Shown here: positions 29,551-38,165 of the stretch, one piece after another
How positions within the stretch are numbered: the first letter of the stretch is position 1
Layout: each line of letters starts with the position of its first letter
Source of the DNA: Sphingobacterium sp. BN32
GTDB taxonomy: Bacteria; Bacteroidota; Bacteroidia; Sphingobacteriales; Sphingobacteriaceae
Assembly (NCBI RefSeq): GCF_030503615.1
Contig: NZ_CP129963.1
Location: forward strand, 3,100,001-3,164,000
Length of the DNA stretch: 64,000 bases
Direction: 5' to 3'
Translations under genes and position numbers: made by a program
Notes under the pieces: model-generated
What the model was told of the DNA's origin: nothing
The model's input: only the letters and a program-made list of their open reading frames with translations
Database searches by the model: none

Positions 29551-30870
29551 TCAAAACTGCAAAGTAAACACACTTCCCTCCCCTTCTTGGCTGTCTACCA
29601 GGAGGTTTCCGTTGTGCATCAGCATAATTTGCTTACTGAGGGTAAGTCCTACGCCGGTTCCGGTTTTTTTGGTGGTAAAGAATGGGGTAAAGATCTGTTC
29701 TTGGATGTCGGGCGACATGCCGACGCCGTTATCTTGAATCTTGATCTGTATGCGGCCGTTGCTCTCGATACCAGAGAGGCTGATATAAGGTTCCGGCTGA
29801 TCTTTGACGGCTTCAATGGCGTTGAGCAGCAAGTTAATTAATACCTGCTCGACCAAGCTGATATCTGCCAGGAGGACCATCCGTGTATTTTTGATGATGA
29901 TATCTACGTCGATATTCTTCTGTAGGAGCGTTGGCTCCAGGAGCTGATAGATGTTTTCGAAGAGTTGCACCAGCAGAATTTCTGCCACTTGTGGCTGATC
30001 GACTTTATTGATCAGGCGATAGCTCTTCGCGAACTGCAAGAGCCCTTCGCTGCGGCGTTTGATCGTAAATATCCCGACTTTAAGGTCCTCGATATCCTGA
30101 TCACCCTCCCATTGTTCCAAACGGCTATGCAGGGTTTCGGCTAGGGAGCTGATCGGACCAATAGAGTTCATGATTTCATGGGTCAATACGCGGAGCAGCT
30201 TATGCCAAGCTTTTGTTTCTGTTTCGTCGATTGCTTCGTTGATGTTTTGGTACACCACGATGCGAAACTGCCCATCCTGGGTTTCAAATTCCGAGCATTG
30301 CAGGAGCACTTTGATCTTTCCCGAGGCGGAATTGGTGGTTTCCATCTGTTGCTTCCCTACTTTCAGCTGCATGGTCTTTTCATACAGATCGGCATTTCTG
30401 CGCTGCAAGCCTGCGATATTGCCAAGATGGGGGACCTGAAAGAGGGATTTAAAGGCATCGTTTACCCAAATAACTTTACCGGTATCGGCATGGAAGAATA
30501 AGATGGCGGTATCCAGCATATTGATCACCTTGTTGAGATACTGATGCTGAAGCGCCTGGTCGATGCTTATGTTCTTATAGATTTCGTTGATTTGGTTGAA
30601 AGCCTGAAAAAGCTTTCCCTCCGTCGATCGGTTATTCTTGACCACGAAGCGGCGAGTGAAGTCTCTGTATTTTACCGCTTCGGAAAATTCGAGCAATTGT
30701 TTCACGAGAAACCGATGGCTGGCAACAAAGCGATAGGCTAAATAAAAAGAAATCAGAAAAAGTAAAAGCGCATAGCTATAGTAGCCTAAGAAAATTAAAT
30801 AGGCGATACCCACTGCCAGCGACAGGAGTGCCAGCACTTTAAAAAAATCAGCAATCGCTATTCTCGACAT
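29551..30870 (-). CDS. Membrane sensor histidine kinase (NtrB-like)
   Basis: The 439-aa kinase has two N-terminal membrane segments (about 9-50) with almost no periplasmic loop, a PAS-like domain (about 115-210), HisKA with phospho-acceptor His231 in LTHEIMNSIGPI, and a HATPase domain with N-box LLINLLLNAIEAV, G1 QDNGVGMSPDI and G2 GTGVGLTLSKQI. It lies 1 bp after the sigma54 regulator, its probable partner. The signal is unknown, but the small sensor region suggests a cytoplasmic or membrane stimulus. Confidence 0.93.
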   Translation of the reverse strand: MSRIAIADFFKVLALLSLAVGIAYLIFLGYYSYALLLFLISFYLAYRFVASHRFLVKQLLEFSEAVKYRDFTRRFVVKNNRSTEGKLFQAFNQINEIYKNISIDQALQHQYLNKVINMLDTAILFFHADTGKVIWVNDAFKSLFQVPHLGNIAGLQRRNADLYEKTMQLKVGKQQMETTNSASGKIKVLLQCSEFETQDGQFRIVVYQNINEAIDETETKAWHKLLRVLTHEIMNSIGPISSLAETLHSRLEQWEGDQDIEDLKVGIFTIKRRSEGLLQFAKSYRLINKVDQPQVAEILLVQLFENIYQLLEPTLLQKNIDVDIIIKNTRMVLLADISLVEQVLINLLLNAIEAVKDQPEPYISLSGIESNGRIQIKIQDNGVGMSPDIQEQIFTPFFTTKKTGTGVGLTLSKQIMLMHNGNLLVDSQEGEGSVFTLQF

Positions 30871-30871
30871 T

Positions 30872-32227
30872 TTATAAATTATATTTCTCTAGGCGTCTGT
30901 ATAAAGCGGCTCGTGTCAGACCCAATTCCTTCGCAGCCTTGCTGATGTTTCCATTGTAACGGTCAATGGCTGACTTAATCGCCTTCCGTTCCATCTCTTC
31001 CAGGTTATGCGAAGAAAAGTCGGCACTTGAGCTCGTTGTTTCAGGAACAGACTCAATGGGAGAAAAAAGAATATCATCAGCACAGAGACTTGATTGATCA
31101 GACATAATCACTGCCCTTTCAATACTGTACTGCAATTCGCGGACATTTCCCGGAAAGTGGTACTGCTTCAGTTTTTGTATGGCATCGGCTTCTAAACCGG
31201 CAATGTTTTTATGGTATTTCTTATTGTAAAAATCAAGGAAATGGTTCGCCAAAAGAGGGATATCATCTGTTCGCTCACGCAGTGCGGGCACCTGTATCTC
31301 CAAGGTGTTGATTCTGTAGATCAAGTCTTTTCGGAACCTTGACTCATCTGCCAATGATTTCAATGGAACATTCGTCGCGGAAATTAAACGTATATCCACT
31401 GCAACCGGCTGGCTTGAACCCAAAGGAACAACCGCGCGATTCTGCAATACACTCAATAGCTTCGCCTGTTGTTGCAGGTTGATATTTCCGATCTCATCCA
31501 GAAAAAGCGTACCAGTGTCGGCATTCTCAAAACGGCCTTTTCGATCTTCCCGGGCATCCGTAAATGCTCCTTTCTTATAGCCAAACAGTTCACTCTCAAA
31601 TAGGGTTTCCGTTAGTGAACCTACATCGACTTTGATAAATGGATTTTTATTGCGCAAGGAACGTTGATGGATAGCATTTGCTATGAGATCCTTTCCCGTT
31701 CCGTTTTCTCCGAGGATAAGGATATTGGCTTCGGTAGGTGATACCTTGTCGAGCTTGTAAAACAGGTCGTTCATAATGGCCGACTTGCCTACAATACCCT
31801 GATCCGTAACCAAGGGCTTCGACTTCACATTTGCCTGAGCCGGTTTATGCTCGTCCATCAATCCCTGTAGGGTGCTCAATAATTGTTCGTTCTGCCAAGG
31901 CTTCACGATAAAGTCCGCGGCGCCTTGTTTCAATGATTTCACCGCTAAATCTACCGCGCCATAAGCCGTAATCATCACGACCTGCACCGCAGGAAAATTC
32001 TCCTTCACCTTGCCCAACCAGTATAAACCCTCGTTACCGGTATTGATGGCACTCTTAAAGTTCATATCCAATAAGAGGATATCAACCGAATGCTTCTCTA
32101 ATATATTCAGTAGTTTCTCCGGGTTATGTTCTACAATAACCTCTTTAACTTTCGGTCTTAACAGGATACGGGTGGCGGTTAATAAATCCTGATCATCATC
32201 TACAACAAGTACGGTTGCTTTCTTCAT
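30872..32227 (-). CDS. Sigma54-dependent response regulator (NtrC/AtoC type)
   Basis: 451 aa in three parts. The receiver domain has phospho-Asp54 (LLLDMNF). The AAA+ domain has Walker A GENGTGKD 173-180, the sigma54-contact loop GAFTDA 220-225 and Walker B FLDEIGN. The C-terminal Fis-type HTH is KAAKELGLTRAALYRRLEKY. It activates RpoN promoters. It sits between a TolC gene and its kinase, and the palindromes at 33647-33684 are the natural candidate binding sites. Confidence 0.94.
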   Translation of the reverse strand: MKKATVLVVDDDQDLLTATRILLRPKVKEVIVEHNPEKLLNILEKHSVDILLLDMNFKSAINTGNEGLYWLGKVKENFPAVQVVMITAYGAVDLAVKSLKQGAADFIVKPWQNEQLLSTLQGLMDEHKPAQANVKSKPLVTDQGIVGKSAIMNDLFYKLDKVSPTEANILILGENGTGKDLIANAIHQRSLRNKNPFIKVDVGSLTETLFESELFGYKKGAFTDAREDRKGRFENADTGTLFLDEIGNINLQQQAKLLSVLQNRAVVPLGSSQPVAVDIRLISATNVPLKSLADESRFRKDLIYRINTLEIQVPALRERTDDIPLLANHFLDFYNKKYHKNIAGLEADAIQKLKQYHFPGNVRELQYSIERAVIMSDQSSLCADDILFSPIESVPETTSSSADFSSHNLEEMERKAIKSAIDRYNGNISKAAKELGLTRAALYRRLEKYNL

Positions 32228-32243
32228 GCTAGGTCTAAGTTAA

Positions 32244-33557
32244 TTATAAATCCAATGCACCTGCATAGTAATCGTTAATATATTTTTGAAGCAACCACTC
32301 GTATTGTTTGATCACCAACTGACTACGCGTGTTGTCCAATTTGTTTTTCGCAGTCAAATAGATGACCGAATTACTATTGCCCGCTTCGAAATGTACATTA
32401 GCTATCCGGAAAGCTTCCTGATAGCTTTTCTCCTGTTCTTTCAAATTCTGGACATTCGTCTGTGCCGTCCGCAAGTCGAATACGGCTTTTGCGGTGTTCA
32501 TCCGGAGTTCGTTTTCACGAATACTTTTATTCAGCACTGCCTCGTTGAAATCAACCTGCGCCATGCGCACATTCGTACGAGTTGCAAATCTGTTGAAAAT
32601 CGGGATGGTTAAGCTTAATGACACGCTTTTTCGAAGGTTATTCTTAATCTGGTTAAACGCTTCGCCCCCATCCTTGCTGTAGTTAGATCCTAAGCCAGCA
32701 CCGAGGGATAGCGATGGATAATATTCTGACTTCATCAGTTTAATATTTTCCTCCATCTCCTTCATCCGCCAATCCAAAGCGCGATACTCAGGGAGCACCG
32801 TCAAGGAAGAACGAAAGAGATCCTCGGCGTTGTATACCCTGCTCGCTTGCTCGGTCTCCAATTTTTCTAATGCGGGCAGTTCGGTAACAGGGATGTTTAA
32901 AAAAGTCGCAAGTGTTAATTCTGCATCATTCAAAGATTGCTTCGTCTGCTCCAACAAATTCAGATCGCTATTGTATTGTCCTTTGATATCGTAGAGGTCG
33001 CCCGGAGCAACCGCACCTTCTCTGTTCAAAACCTCGTGTCTATGCAACTGTTCTTTCGTTACAGCAATTTGCCCTACAATCTGAGTCAGCATATCCTGCG
33101 CCGTTAGGACTTTCAGATAAGCCTCGATGACATCCAGTTTCAGCTCATTTCTCGCACCCTCAAACTCCAACTTCCCTGCCTCCTTCGCATTCGCCCTACG
33201 TCGGATATTATGCAAGATCGCAAAGCCATTGAATATGGGAACATTCGCACTTAGGTATTGATTTCCGTAGCTATTATAGCGGTCTACATACTGGTTGGTC
33301 GTCGGGTCAATACTTCTACCCTGACTAAGTTCATGCGATAATCCAGCATTAACCTGCGGCAAGCGATCGTAGCGCGCCTGTTTATGTTGTAAATCCGCCC
33401 GGTCTATATTCAGTTCCGAACGCAATAAAGTAGGATTATTCGTTATTGCCATGCGAATGCAATCCGAAAGGGACAAGGTTTTTGTTTGCCCCTTAAGATT
33501 GCTAACTAAACAACAACAAATTGTTACGATATATAAATAGATGGTTAAGTATTTCAT
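32244..33557 (-). CDS. TolC-family outer-membrane efflux protein
   Basis: The 437-aa product has a signal peptide (VTICCCLVSNLKGQ) and two OEP repeats: LSDCIRMAITNNPTLLRSELNIDRADL and a second half with NLRKSVSLSLTIPIFNRFATRTNVRMAQVDF. It is the first gene of TolC-regulator-kinase. No inner-membrane pump or adaptor is encoded next to it; upstream is an IS3 copy. It is expected to form an outer-membrane exit duct. Confidence 0.9.
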   Translation of the reverse strand: MKYLTIYLYIVTICCCLVSNLKGQTKTLSLSDCIRMAITNNPTLLRSELNIDRADLQHKQARYDRLPQVNAGLSHELSQGRSIDPTTNQYVDRYNSYGNQYLSANVPIFNGFAILHNIRRRANAKEAGKLEFEGARNELKLDVIEAYLKVLTAQDMLTQIVGQIAVTKEQLHRHEVLNREGAVAPGDLYDIKGQYNSDLNLLEQTKQSLNDAELTLATFLNIPVTELPALEKLETEQASRVYNAEDLFRSSLTVLPEYRALDWRMKEMEENIKLMKSEYYPSLSLGAGLGSNYSKDGGEAFNQIKNNLRKSVSLSLTIPIFNRFATRTNVRMAQVDFNEAVLNKSIRENELRMNTAKAVFDLRTAQTNVQNLKEQEKSYQEAFRIANVHFEAGNSNSVIYLTAKNKLDNTRSQLVIKQYEWLLQKYINDYYAGALDL

Positions 33558-33578
33558 GTATGCAATTTCTCATTGCAT

Positions 33579-33595
33579 TCCATAGCCTATGCCAA
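33579..33595 (-). promoter_or_regulatory. Weak sigma54-like promoter candidate upstream of the TolC operon
   Basis: On minus TTGGCAT-N5-ATGGA resembles TGGCAC-N5-TTGCW (GG kept at -24, but GG instead of GC at -12). It lies about 22-40 nt before the ATG. Position suits the adjacent RpoN regulator; the match is imperfect. Confidence 0.3.
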
Positions 33596-33646
33596 TTATA
33601 TGAATCACTGATTATCAACATCTTAATGTAGCTTTGGAAAAAGGGA

Positions 33647-33684
33647 TGTTCGGAGACGAACAACAAAGTGTTCGGTAGTGGACA
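33647..33684. promoter_or_regulatory. Two tandem 16-bp palindromes, likely activator sites for the sigma54 regulator
   Basis: Site 1 TGTTCG-GAGA-CGAACA (33647-33662) is a perfect palindrome with a 4-nt spacer. Site 2 TGTTCG-GTAG-TGGACA (33669-33684) is a degenerate copy. Centres are 22 bp apart, about two helical turns, roughly 100 bp upstream of the TolC start. This fits an upstream activating sequence. Confidence 0.65.
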
Positions 33685-33760
33685 ATTGGTTTTTTTAGAT
33701 GTGAGATATTAGATGTGAGATTTTAGATGTATGTCTGTCCCTGAATAGTGTTGACCGTTT

Positions 33761-34570
33761 TTACAATTTATCAACTTGATCAAATATAGTTATTAGTGGT
33801 TTAGGAGACAATATCTCCCTAAACCACTTTTCTTCGAAACTCTCTGGCGACATCCTATGTAATGAGTTGTGCAGTCTTCGTTTATTGTACTGTTTGACAG
33901 CTCTATTGACCATTTTTTTTAAGCTTTCGAACGTCTTGGGCTTCCAATAATCCAGATACTCATTCTTGATGGTTCCATTGATCCGCTCAGCGTATGCATT
34001 GTCCTGGGCACTCTTGCCCATGCTCACCCTGCAATTATTCTCTTTCAACAGCTGCAGATAAGCTGTCGCATGATATTGGGCACCTCGGTCTGAATGATGA
34101 TATTGGGGTGCCCCGTTATTCTTAAGGGCCATTCGTAGTGCCTTAAGATTAGCTGTTGACTGCATATGATTGGATACTTGATATCCAACGATCTTTTTGG
34201 TGTAAACGTCGATAATGAACACTCCATAGTAGAACCTATCGCCCACGTAGAAGTAGGTGATGTCCGATTGCCAAACCTGATTGGGAGTCCCTACAACCAA
34301 GCCATTGATCAGATTAGGGTAGGCTGTGGAAAGCCCGCGAGTCGTCCTGCGATAGTTCTTCTTGACCTTCAATCGATATCCTAAAGACATCATGGTCTCT
34401 ATGAAACGATCTCTCCCCACAAAATCCGGACGGAGCATATAATACAGTTTTTCCACCCCACAACCGGGATGTTCCTTACGCACTTTATCCGCTTTTTCGA
34501 TCAGCTCAGCGAATTGAACCTGATAACGGGAATGGCGAACAGCGCGCTGATGCACCGCCTGTTTGCTCAT
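33761..34570 (-). CDS. IS3-family transposase OrfB
   Basis: The 269-aa catalytic part of the IS3 transposase. DDE residues are Asp103 (QSDITYFYV), Asp161 (HHSDRGAQY) and Glu195 (NAYAERINGTIKNEYL). The reading frame extends upstream of the ATG into orfA and is open there, so the working protein is probably an OrfAB fusion made by -1 frameshifting at an A6 run near 34655-34660. Confidence 0.93.
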   Translation of the reverse strand: MSKQAVHQRAVRHSRYQVQFAELIEKADKVRKEHPGCGVEKLYYMLRPDFVGRDRFIETMMSLGYRLKVKKNYRRTTRGLSTAYPNLINGLVVGTPNQVWQSDITYFYVGDRFYYGVFIIDVYTKKIVGYQVSNHMQSTANLKALRMALKNNGAPQYHHSDRGAQYHATAYLQLLKENNCRVSMGKSAQDNAYAERINGTIKNEYLDYWKPKTFESLKKMVNRAVKQYNKRRLHNSLHRMSPESFEEKWFREILSPKPLITIFDQVDKL

Positions 34571-34605
34571 ACCAACGGTTCTATAAAGCTGATTGAGGGA
34601 ATAAT

Positions 34606-35004
34606 CTATTTTTCCTGCGTGTTCCCGGAACCATCCGATGGTGGGGTGTTGAAATTTTTTCTGATATCGACCTTAAGATCCTCTCCAGCGATGTCGATCA
34701 TCTTCTCCAAGAAATCGATCTTGATCTGCTTCTGGCCGATCATCCGCTCCAGTTCACGGATACGCTGTTCCATGGCTTTTACTTTGTGGGTGCTACTTGA
34801 TTTCATCTCCATTATACGTTGTCCTTTCTCATTAAAGTTAGAAAATTTATAGATCCAATTATAGATCGTGGGATTACTTATTCCATAAAGCCGCTCTAAC
34901 TGTAGAACACTCAACTTCCCACTCTCAAATAGGGAAACTATTTCCCGCTTAAAATCATCAGAATAAACCCGTGATTTCCTGATTAACCGCAAATTTGTTT
35001 GCAT
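34606..35004 (-). CDS. IS3-family OrfA (HTH protein)
   Basis: 132 aa. An N-terminal HTH (YSDDFKREIVSLFESGKLSVLQLERLYGISNPTIYNWIYKF, in parts) is followed by a leucine-zipper-like coiled coil (MEQRIRELERMIGQKQIKIDFLEKMIDIA). It binds the terminal repeats and is fused to OrfB by frameshifting. Identical to the copy at 60358-60756. Confidence 0.93.
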   Translation of the reverse strand: MQTNLRLIRKSRVYSDDFKREIVSLFESGKLSVLQLERLYGISNPTIYNWIYKFSNFNEKGQRIMEMKSSSTHKVKAMEQRIRELERMIGQKQIKIDFLEKMIDIAGEDLKVDIRKNFNTPPSDGSGNTQEK

Positions 35005-35074
35005 TTAGTACCTCCATTTTGTGGTCAACCTATTTCAGGGATGGACATATCCCGTTAGTATATTTATTGAGTTA

Positions 35075-35692
35075 TTAGCGCATCCAATTAAGGTGAAACT
35101 CATTTACCATCCATCTATCGTTTATTTTACTGAGTTGAAATAACCAACCCATTCCACAATCAATGCAATGCTGATCTAAGCGAACTACCGCTCTGTCTTT
35201 ATTTTTGTTTAAGATGGGTAGACAAAATTCGTATCGTCCCTGGTATTGCTTTGGATTCCTGTCCCCAGATAATTTTGGCATAATGGGGTATTTTTGCTTC
35301 AACCAGGGCGGCATGCGGGTCGTGGAGGCTAAAGCGCTTTGCACAACAATACCTATCGAATCCTGTTCTTCTGCGCCCATCAATCTGATGATCTTTCTAA
35401 GTGGCAGGATATTTCCGATTATTAAATCGTTGTTTTCATTTATAGCTTCCGCTAAATGATAAGCCTCGAGCGAGTCGACAATGTATGCATGTGGAACTCC
35501 CTCTCTGATGAACTCAAATTCAATGGAATCTGATTCAATGATGGCATCGATAATTTTAGCGTGCTCAAACTCCAAATCGAATTGCGTTAATTCGCCCATC
35601 CAAACAGCGGTCGCTTTGTGCCTAATTCCCGTTTCTTCTTTACAGCTTATAAACGAAAGAAGAACACTCGCGATTAATAGTAGATTCTTCAT
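35075..35692 (-). CDS. Lipoprotein of unknown function
   Basis: 205 aa, with a lipoprotein signal LLSFISC (Cys17). The mature part is mostly beta with a Cys pair in QHCIDCGMGWLF (about residues 175-185) that could form a disulfide. No family is recognised. Its 3' end lies 28 bp from the IS3 copy, which sits between it and the TolC operon. Confidence 0.7.
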   Translation of the reverse strand: MKNLLLIASVLLSFISCKEETGIRHKATAVWMGELTQFDLEFEHAKIIDAIIESDSIEFEFIREGVPHAYIVDSLEAYHLAEAINENNDLIIGNILPLRKIIRLMGAEEQDSIGIVVQSALASTTRMPPWLKQKYPIMPKLSGDRNPKQYQGRYEFCLPILNKNKDRAVVRLDQHCIDCGMGWLFQLSKINDRWMVNEFHLNWMR

Positions 35693-35806
35693 AATTCAAA
35701 GTGTTATATACTTCTATGATGCAGAAAACCTATTATTCCATAGCGAATGAATGAAGAATAAATTAAGGAAGTGGCATATCCATCGGCTTTATATTTTGAA
35801 TGAACA

Positions 35807-35843
35807 TAAAAAAAGCGTCTAGATTAATCATCTACACGCTTTC
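35807..35843 (-). terminator. Terminator of the small membrane protein gene
   Basis: AAAGCGT-C-TAGAT / ATCTA-C-ACGCTTT stem. On minus it is followed by T6, just past the stop at 35866. Confidence 0.8.
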
Positions 35844-35865
35844 AATATTTTAAAGTTCTAAAGAA

Positions 35866-36120
35866 CTATTTTTTACTGAATCCTAAGATACCAAATACTA
35901 CTTTGAAAGCTAAGAAAGAAGCAACAAGTACTAAAATGTTAGCAATCCAAGAGAATACTGATGCTAATTGATCTAATGAAGTGATCACATCAGGTACAAA
36001 ACGAATAAATACGCCAACTAATCCAATAACGATGGCAATAGTTAAAGAAACATAATATTCTGTACGGTTTGCATTATTATCCGTATGTTTTGCTGGTCTT
36101 TCTACAGTTGTATTTTCCAT
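35866..36120 (-). CDS. Small two-helix membrane protein
   Basis: 84 aa from ATG at 36120 (the longer reading needs TTG). Hydrophilic N-terminus MENTTVERPAKHTDN, then two membrane spans (YYVSLTIAIVIGLVGVFIRF and IANILVLVASFLAFKVVFGI). No family assigned. It is a monocistronic unit with its own terminator, suggesting a real and possibly abundant small protein. Confidence 0.72.
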   Translation of the reverse strand: MENTTVERPAKHTDNNANRTEYYVSLTIAIVIGLVGVFIRFVPDVITSLDQLASVFSWIANILVLVASFLAFKVVFGILGFSKK

Positions 36121-36195
36121 AATTGTTAAATCCTTATTAAAGCTGCACAAATGTACAAAGTTCTATGTGCTAAATAAAATAATAATTACAATAAA

Positions 36196-37344
36196 TTAAC
36201 GCGACAGTGCTTGTTCCAAGTCAGCGATCAAATCTTCGGCATCCTCTACTCCAACCGATAAGCGCAATAAGTTGTCAACAACCCCTACTTTCTCACGTGC
36301 TTCCTTCGGAATCGAACCATGCGTCATCGTTGCTGGATGATTAATCAATGATTCCACCCCACCAAGTGACTCTGCTAAAGTGAATACCTTAAATTGAGAA
36401 GCGATACGGAAGGTTTCGTTCAGATCAGCACCTTTCAGTACGATCGATACCATCCCGCCAAAATCGCGCATTTGCTTTTTCGCGATCTCATGTCCCGGAT
36501 GGTCTGTAAATCCCGGCCAGTAAATCTTATCTACCTTCGGGTGATCTTTCAAGTACTCCGCTACTTTACGACCGTTTTCACAATGCGCTTTCATACGCAA
36601 ATGAAGCGTTTTTATACCACGCAATACTAGGAAAGCATCTTGTGGACCCGGTGTTCCACCACATGCATTATAGTAAAACCATAAGTTCTTATACAGCTCT
36701 TCATCGTTCATCAACAATGCGCCCATTACGACATCGGAATGTCCCCCTAGGTATTTCGTTACGGAATGCATAACGATATCAGCACCTAAGTCTAACGGAT
36801 TCTGTAAATAGGGAGAGGCAAAGGTATTATCAACGACATAAAGCACCTTTTTCTCTTTTGCTACCTCCGCAATCGCTGCGATGTCAGCAACCTTCAACGT
36901 CGGATTTGTCGGCGTTTCTACCCAGATCAATTTCGTTTTATCGGTAATTGCGTTACGAACGGCTCCCACATCCGAAGTATCCACGAACGTAAATTTAATC
37001 CCCATAGGTTCATAAACTTTCGTAAAGATTCGGTATGAGCCACCATAAAGATCATCACCCGTTACGACTTCATCACCAGGTTTCAACAATCGAAGAACAC
37101 AATCGGTCGCTGCCATTCCGCTAGAAAAAGCTAAACCGAATTTGCCATTTTCTAAAGCCGCCATGCAGTCCTCTAAGGCTTTGCGCGTTGGGTTAGTTCC
37201 ACGTGAGTATTCAAAGCCCTTGTGATCGCCTGGAGCTTTTTGTTGATAAGTCGATGTTTGGTATATAGGAGTCATTACGGCACCCGTGGTCGGATCAGCT
37301 TGTTGTCCGGCATGGATTGCCTTGGTTGCGAATTTGTAAGCCAT
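36196..37344 (-). CDS. metB: Cystathionine gamma-synthase / gamma-lyase (PLP)
   Basis: The 382-aa Cys/Met-metabolism PLP enzyme. Signatures are YSRGTNPTR, AFSSGMAAT, the PLP Lys197 in HSVTKYLGGHSD and LGGVESLINHPATMTH. It catalyses gamma-replacement or gamma-elimination between cystathionine, homoserine esters and cysteine. Synthase and lyase cannot be separated from sequence alone. It is the last gene of a minus-strand series, proS-SDR-metB, with short gaps. Confidence 0.88.
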   Translation of the reverse strand: MAYKFATKAIHAGQQADPTTGAVMTPIYQTSTYQQKAPGDHKGFEYSRGTNPTRKALEDCMAALENGKFGLAFSSGMAATDCVLRLLKPGDEVVTGDDLYGGSYRIFTKVYEPMGIKFTFVDTSDVGAVRNAITDKTKLIWVETPTNPTLKVADIAAIAEVAKEKKVLYVVDNTFASPYLQNPLDLGADIVMHSVTKYLGGHSDVVMGALLMNDEELYKNLWFYYNACGGTPGPQDAFLVLRGIKTLHLRMKAHCENGRKVAEYLKDHPKVDKIYWPGFTDHPGHEIAKKQMRDFGGMVSIVLKGADLNETFRIASQFKVFTLAESLGGVESLINHPATMTHGSIPKEAREKVGVVDNLLRLSVGVEDAEDLIADLEQALSR

Positions 37345-37373
37345 AATAAATTTGTTTTGTACTCGCTAAGTTA

Positions 37374-38162
37374 TCAAAAATCTAGCGGAGAGGGGTATTT
37401 AAAAGTGTAATTGAGCAATAGCGGAAGCTTTTCACCGATGACAATTTTCTGAAAACTGTCCTTCGGTTCAAACCCTGCCGGATAGGATAAGATATATTTC
37501 TCAGCGGATTTCATGATCACCTCCTTCTTCAAAGGGTGCTCAGGACATACCAAATTATAGATACCATTAGGGATTTGCCTATCGATTGCCCCTTCGACAA
37601 GACCCAATACATCGTCTAAATGTATAAAGTTGGCAGGCTGATCGCCTGTAGTAACGATTTTATCCTGGAAGTATTTGGCAAAAATCCGTTGCTTTCCAAA
37701 AAGCCCCCCAAGTCTGAACACGCTGGTATCGGGCAGACTTTGCATCCGTTTTTCAGCGAATCTTAATTTCGGCATCAGCTTATCTTCTTCACTATAGGTT
37801 TCATCGAAAGTTCCGTCGATATCCGGATAGACGCCTACTGAGCTTAAGAAATAGTGCTTATCGTAAGCTATTGCACTCAGTGCTCGAAAGACCTGATAGA
37901 AACGAAATCCCAAATCTTCCAAACTATTCTTCGCTGTTGCGGGAACTGAAGTCACCACAGCATCGAATCGCACTTCCAGCGGAAGATCCAGTTCCTTCTC
38001 ATGGTCGAAGTTGTGGACATAAGCAAAAATACCATCGCTTTTAAGGCGATGGTATTTTTCTTCCTGGGTCGTTGTCGCCCAAACTTGCCACCCCTTGCTT
38101 TGGTATAGCTTTGCAAGCTCCTCGGCTACCCAGCCACAACCTAATATCAATAGGTGCTTCAT
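37374..38162 (-). CDS. NAD(P)-binding epimerase/YeeZ-like protein
   Basis: 262 aa. The N-terminal dinucleotide loop is LILGCGWVAEELAKL, followed by FLSSVGVYPDIDGTFDET and FRLGGLFGKQR. This resembles extended SDR proteins of the YeeZ/atypical type. The active Tyr/Lys pair is not clear, so substrate is unknown. It starts 3 bp after proS ends. Confidence 0.8.
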   Translation of the reverse strand: MKHLLILGCGWVAEELAKLYQSKGWQVWATTTQEEKYHRLKSDGIFAYVHNFDHEKELDLPLEVRFDAVVTSVPATAKNSLEDLGFRFYQVFRALSAIAYDKHYFLSSVGVYPDIDGTFDETYSEEDKLMPKLRFAEKRMQSLPDTSVFRLGGLFGKQRIFAKYFQDKIVTTGDQPANFIHLDDVLGLVEGAIDRQIPNGIYNLVCPEHPLKKEVIMKSAEKYILSYPAGFEPKDSFQKIVIGEKLPLLLNYTFKYPSPLDF

Positions 38163-38165
38163 ATT

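Larger units (their letters stand above)
33732..35047 (-). mobile_element. IS3-family element, copy 1 (1316 bp)
   Basis: Ends read TGTCTGTCCC and (reverse complement of the right end) TGTCCATCCC, with 19 of 25 terminal bases matching. The encoded proteins are identical to those of copy 2 (60315-61630) in opposite orientation. The immediate flanks GTA and TAT do not match, so no target duplication is visible. The TGTCTG end abuts a TTAGAT array. Confidence 0.92.

Noticed and set aside
33579..33595. Confident sigma54 promoter for the TolC operon
   Set aside because: The -12 element has GG instead of GC, and an alternative GG/GC pair is off by one base; kept only as a weak candidate.
27958..35047. 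Composite transposon or genomic island between IS256 and IS3
   Set aside because: The two elements belong to different families and the enclosed genes look like native operons with normal host features.
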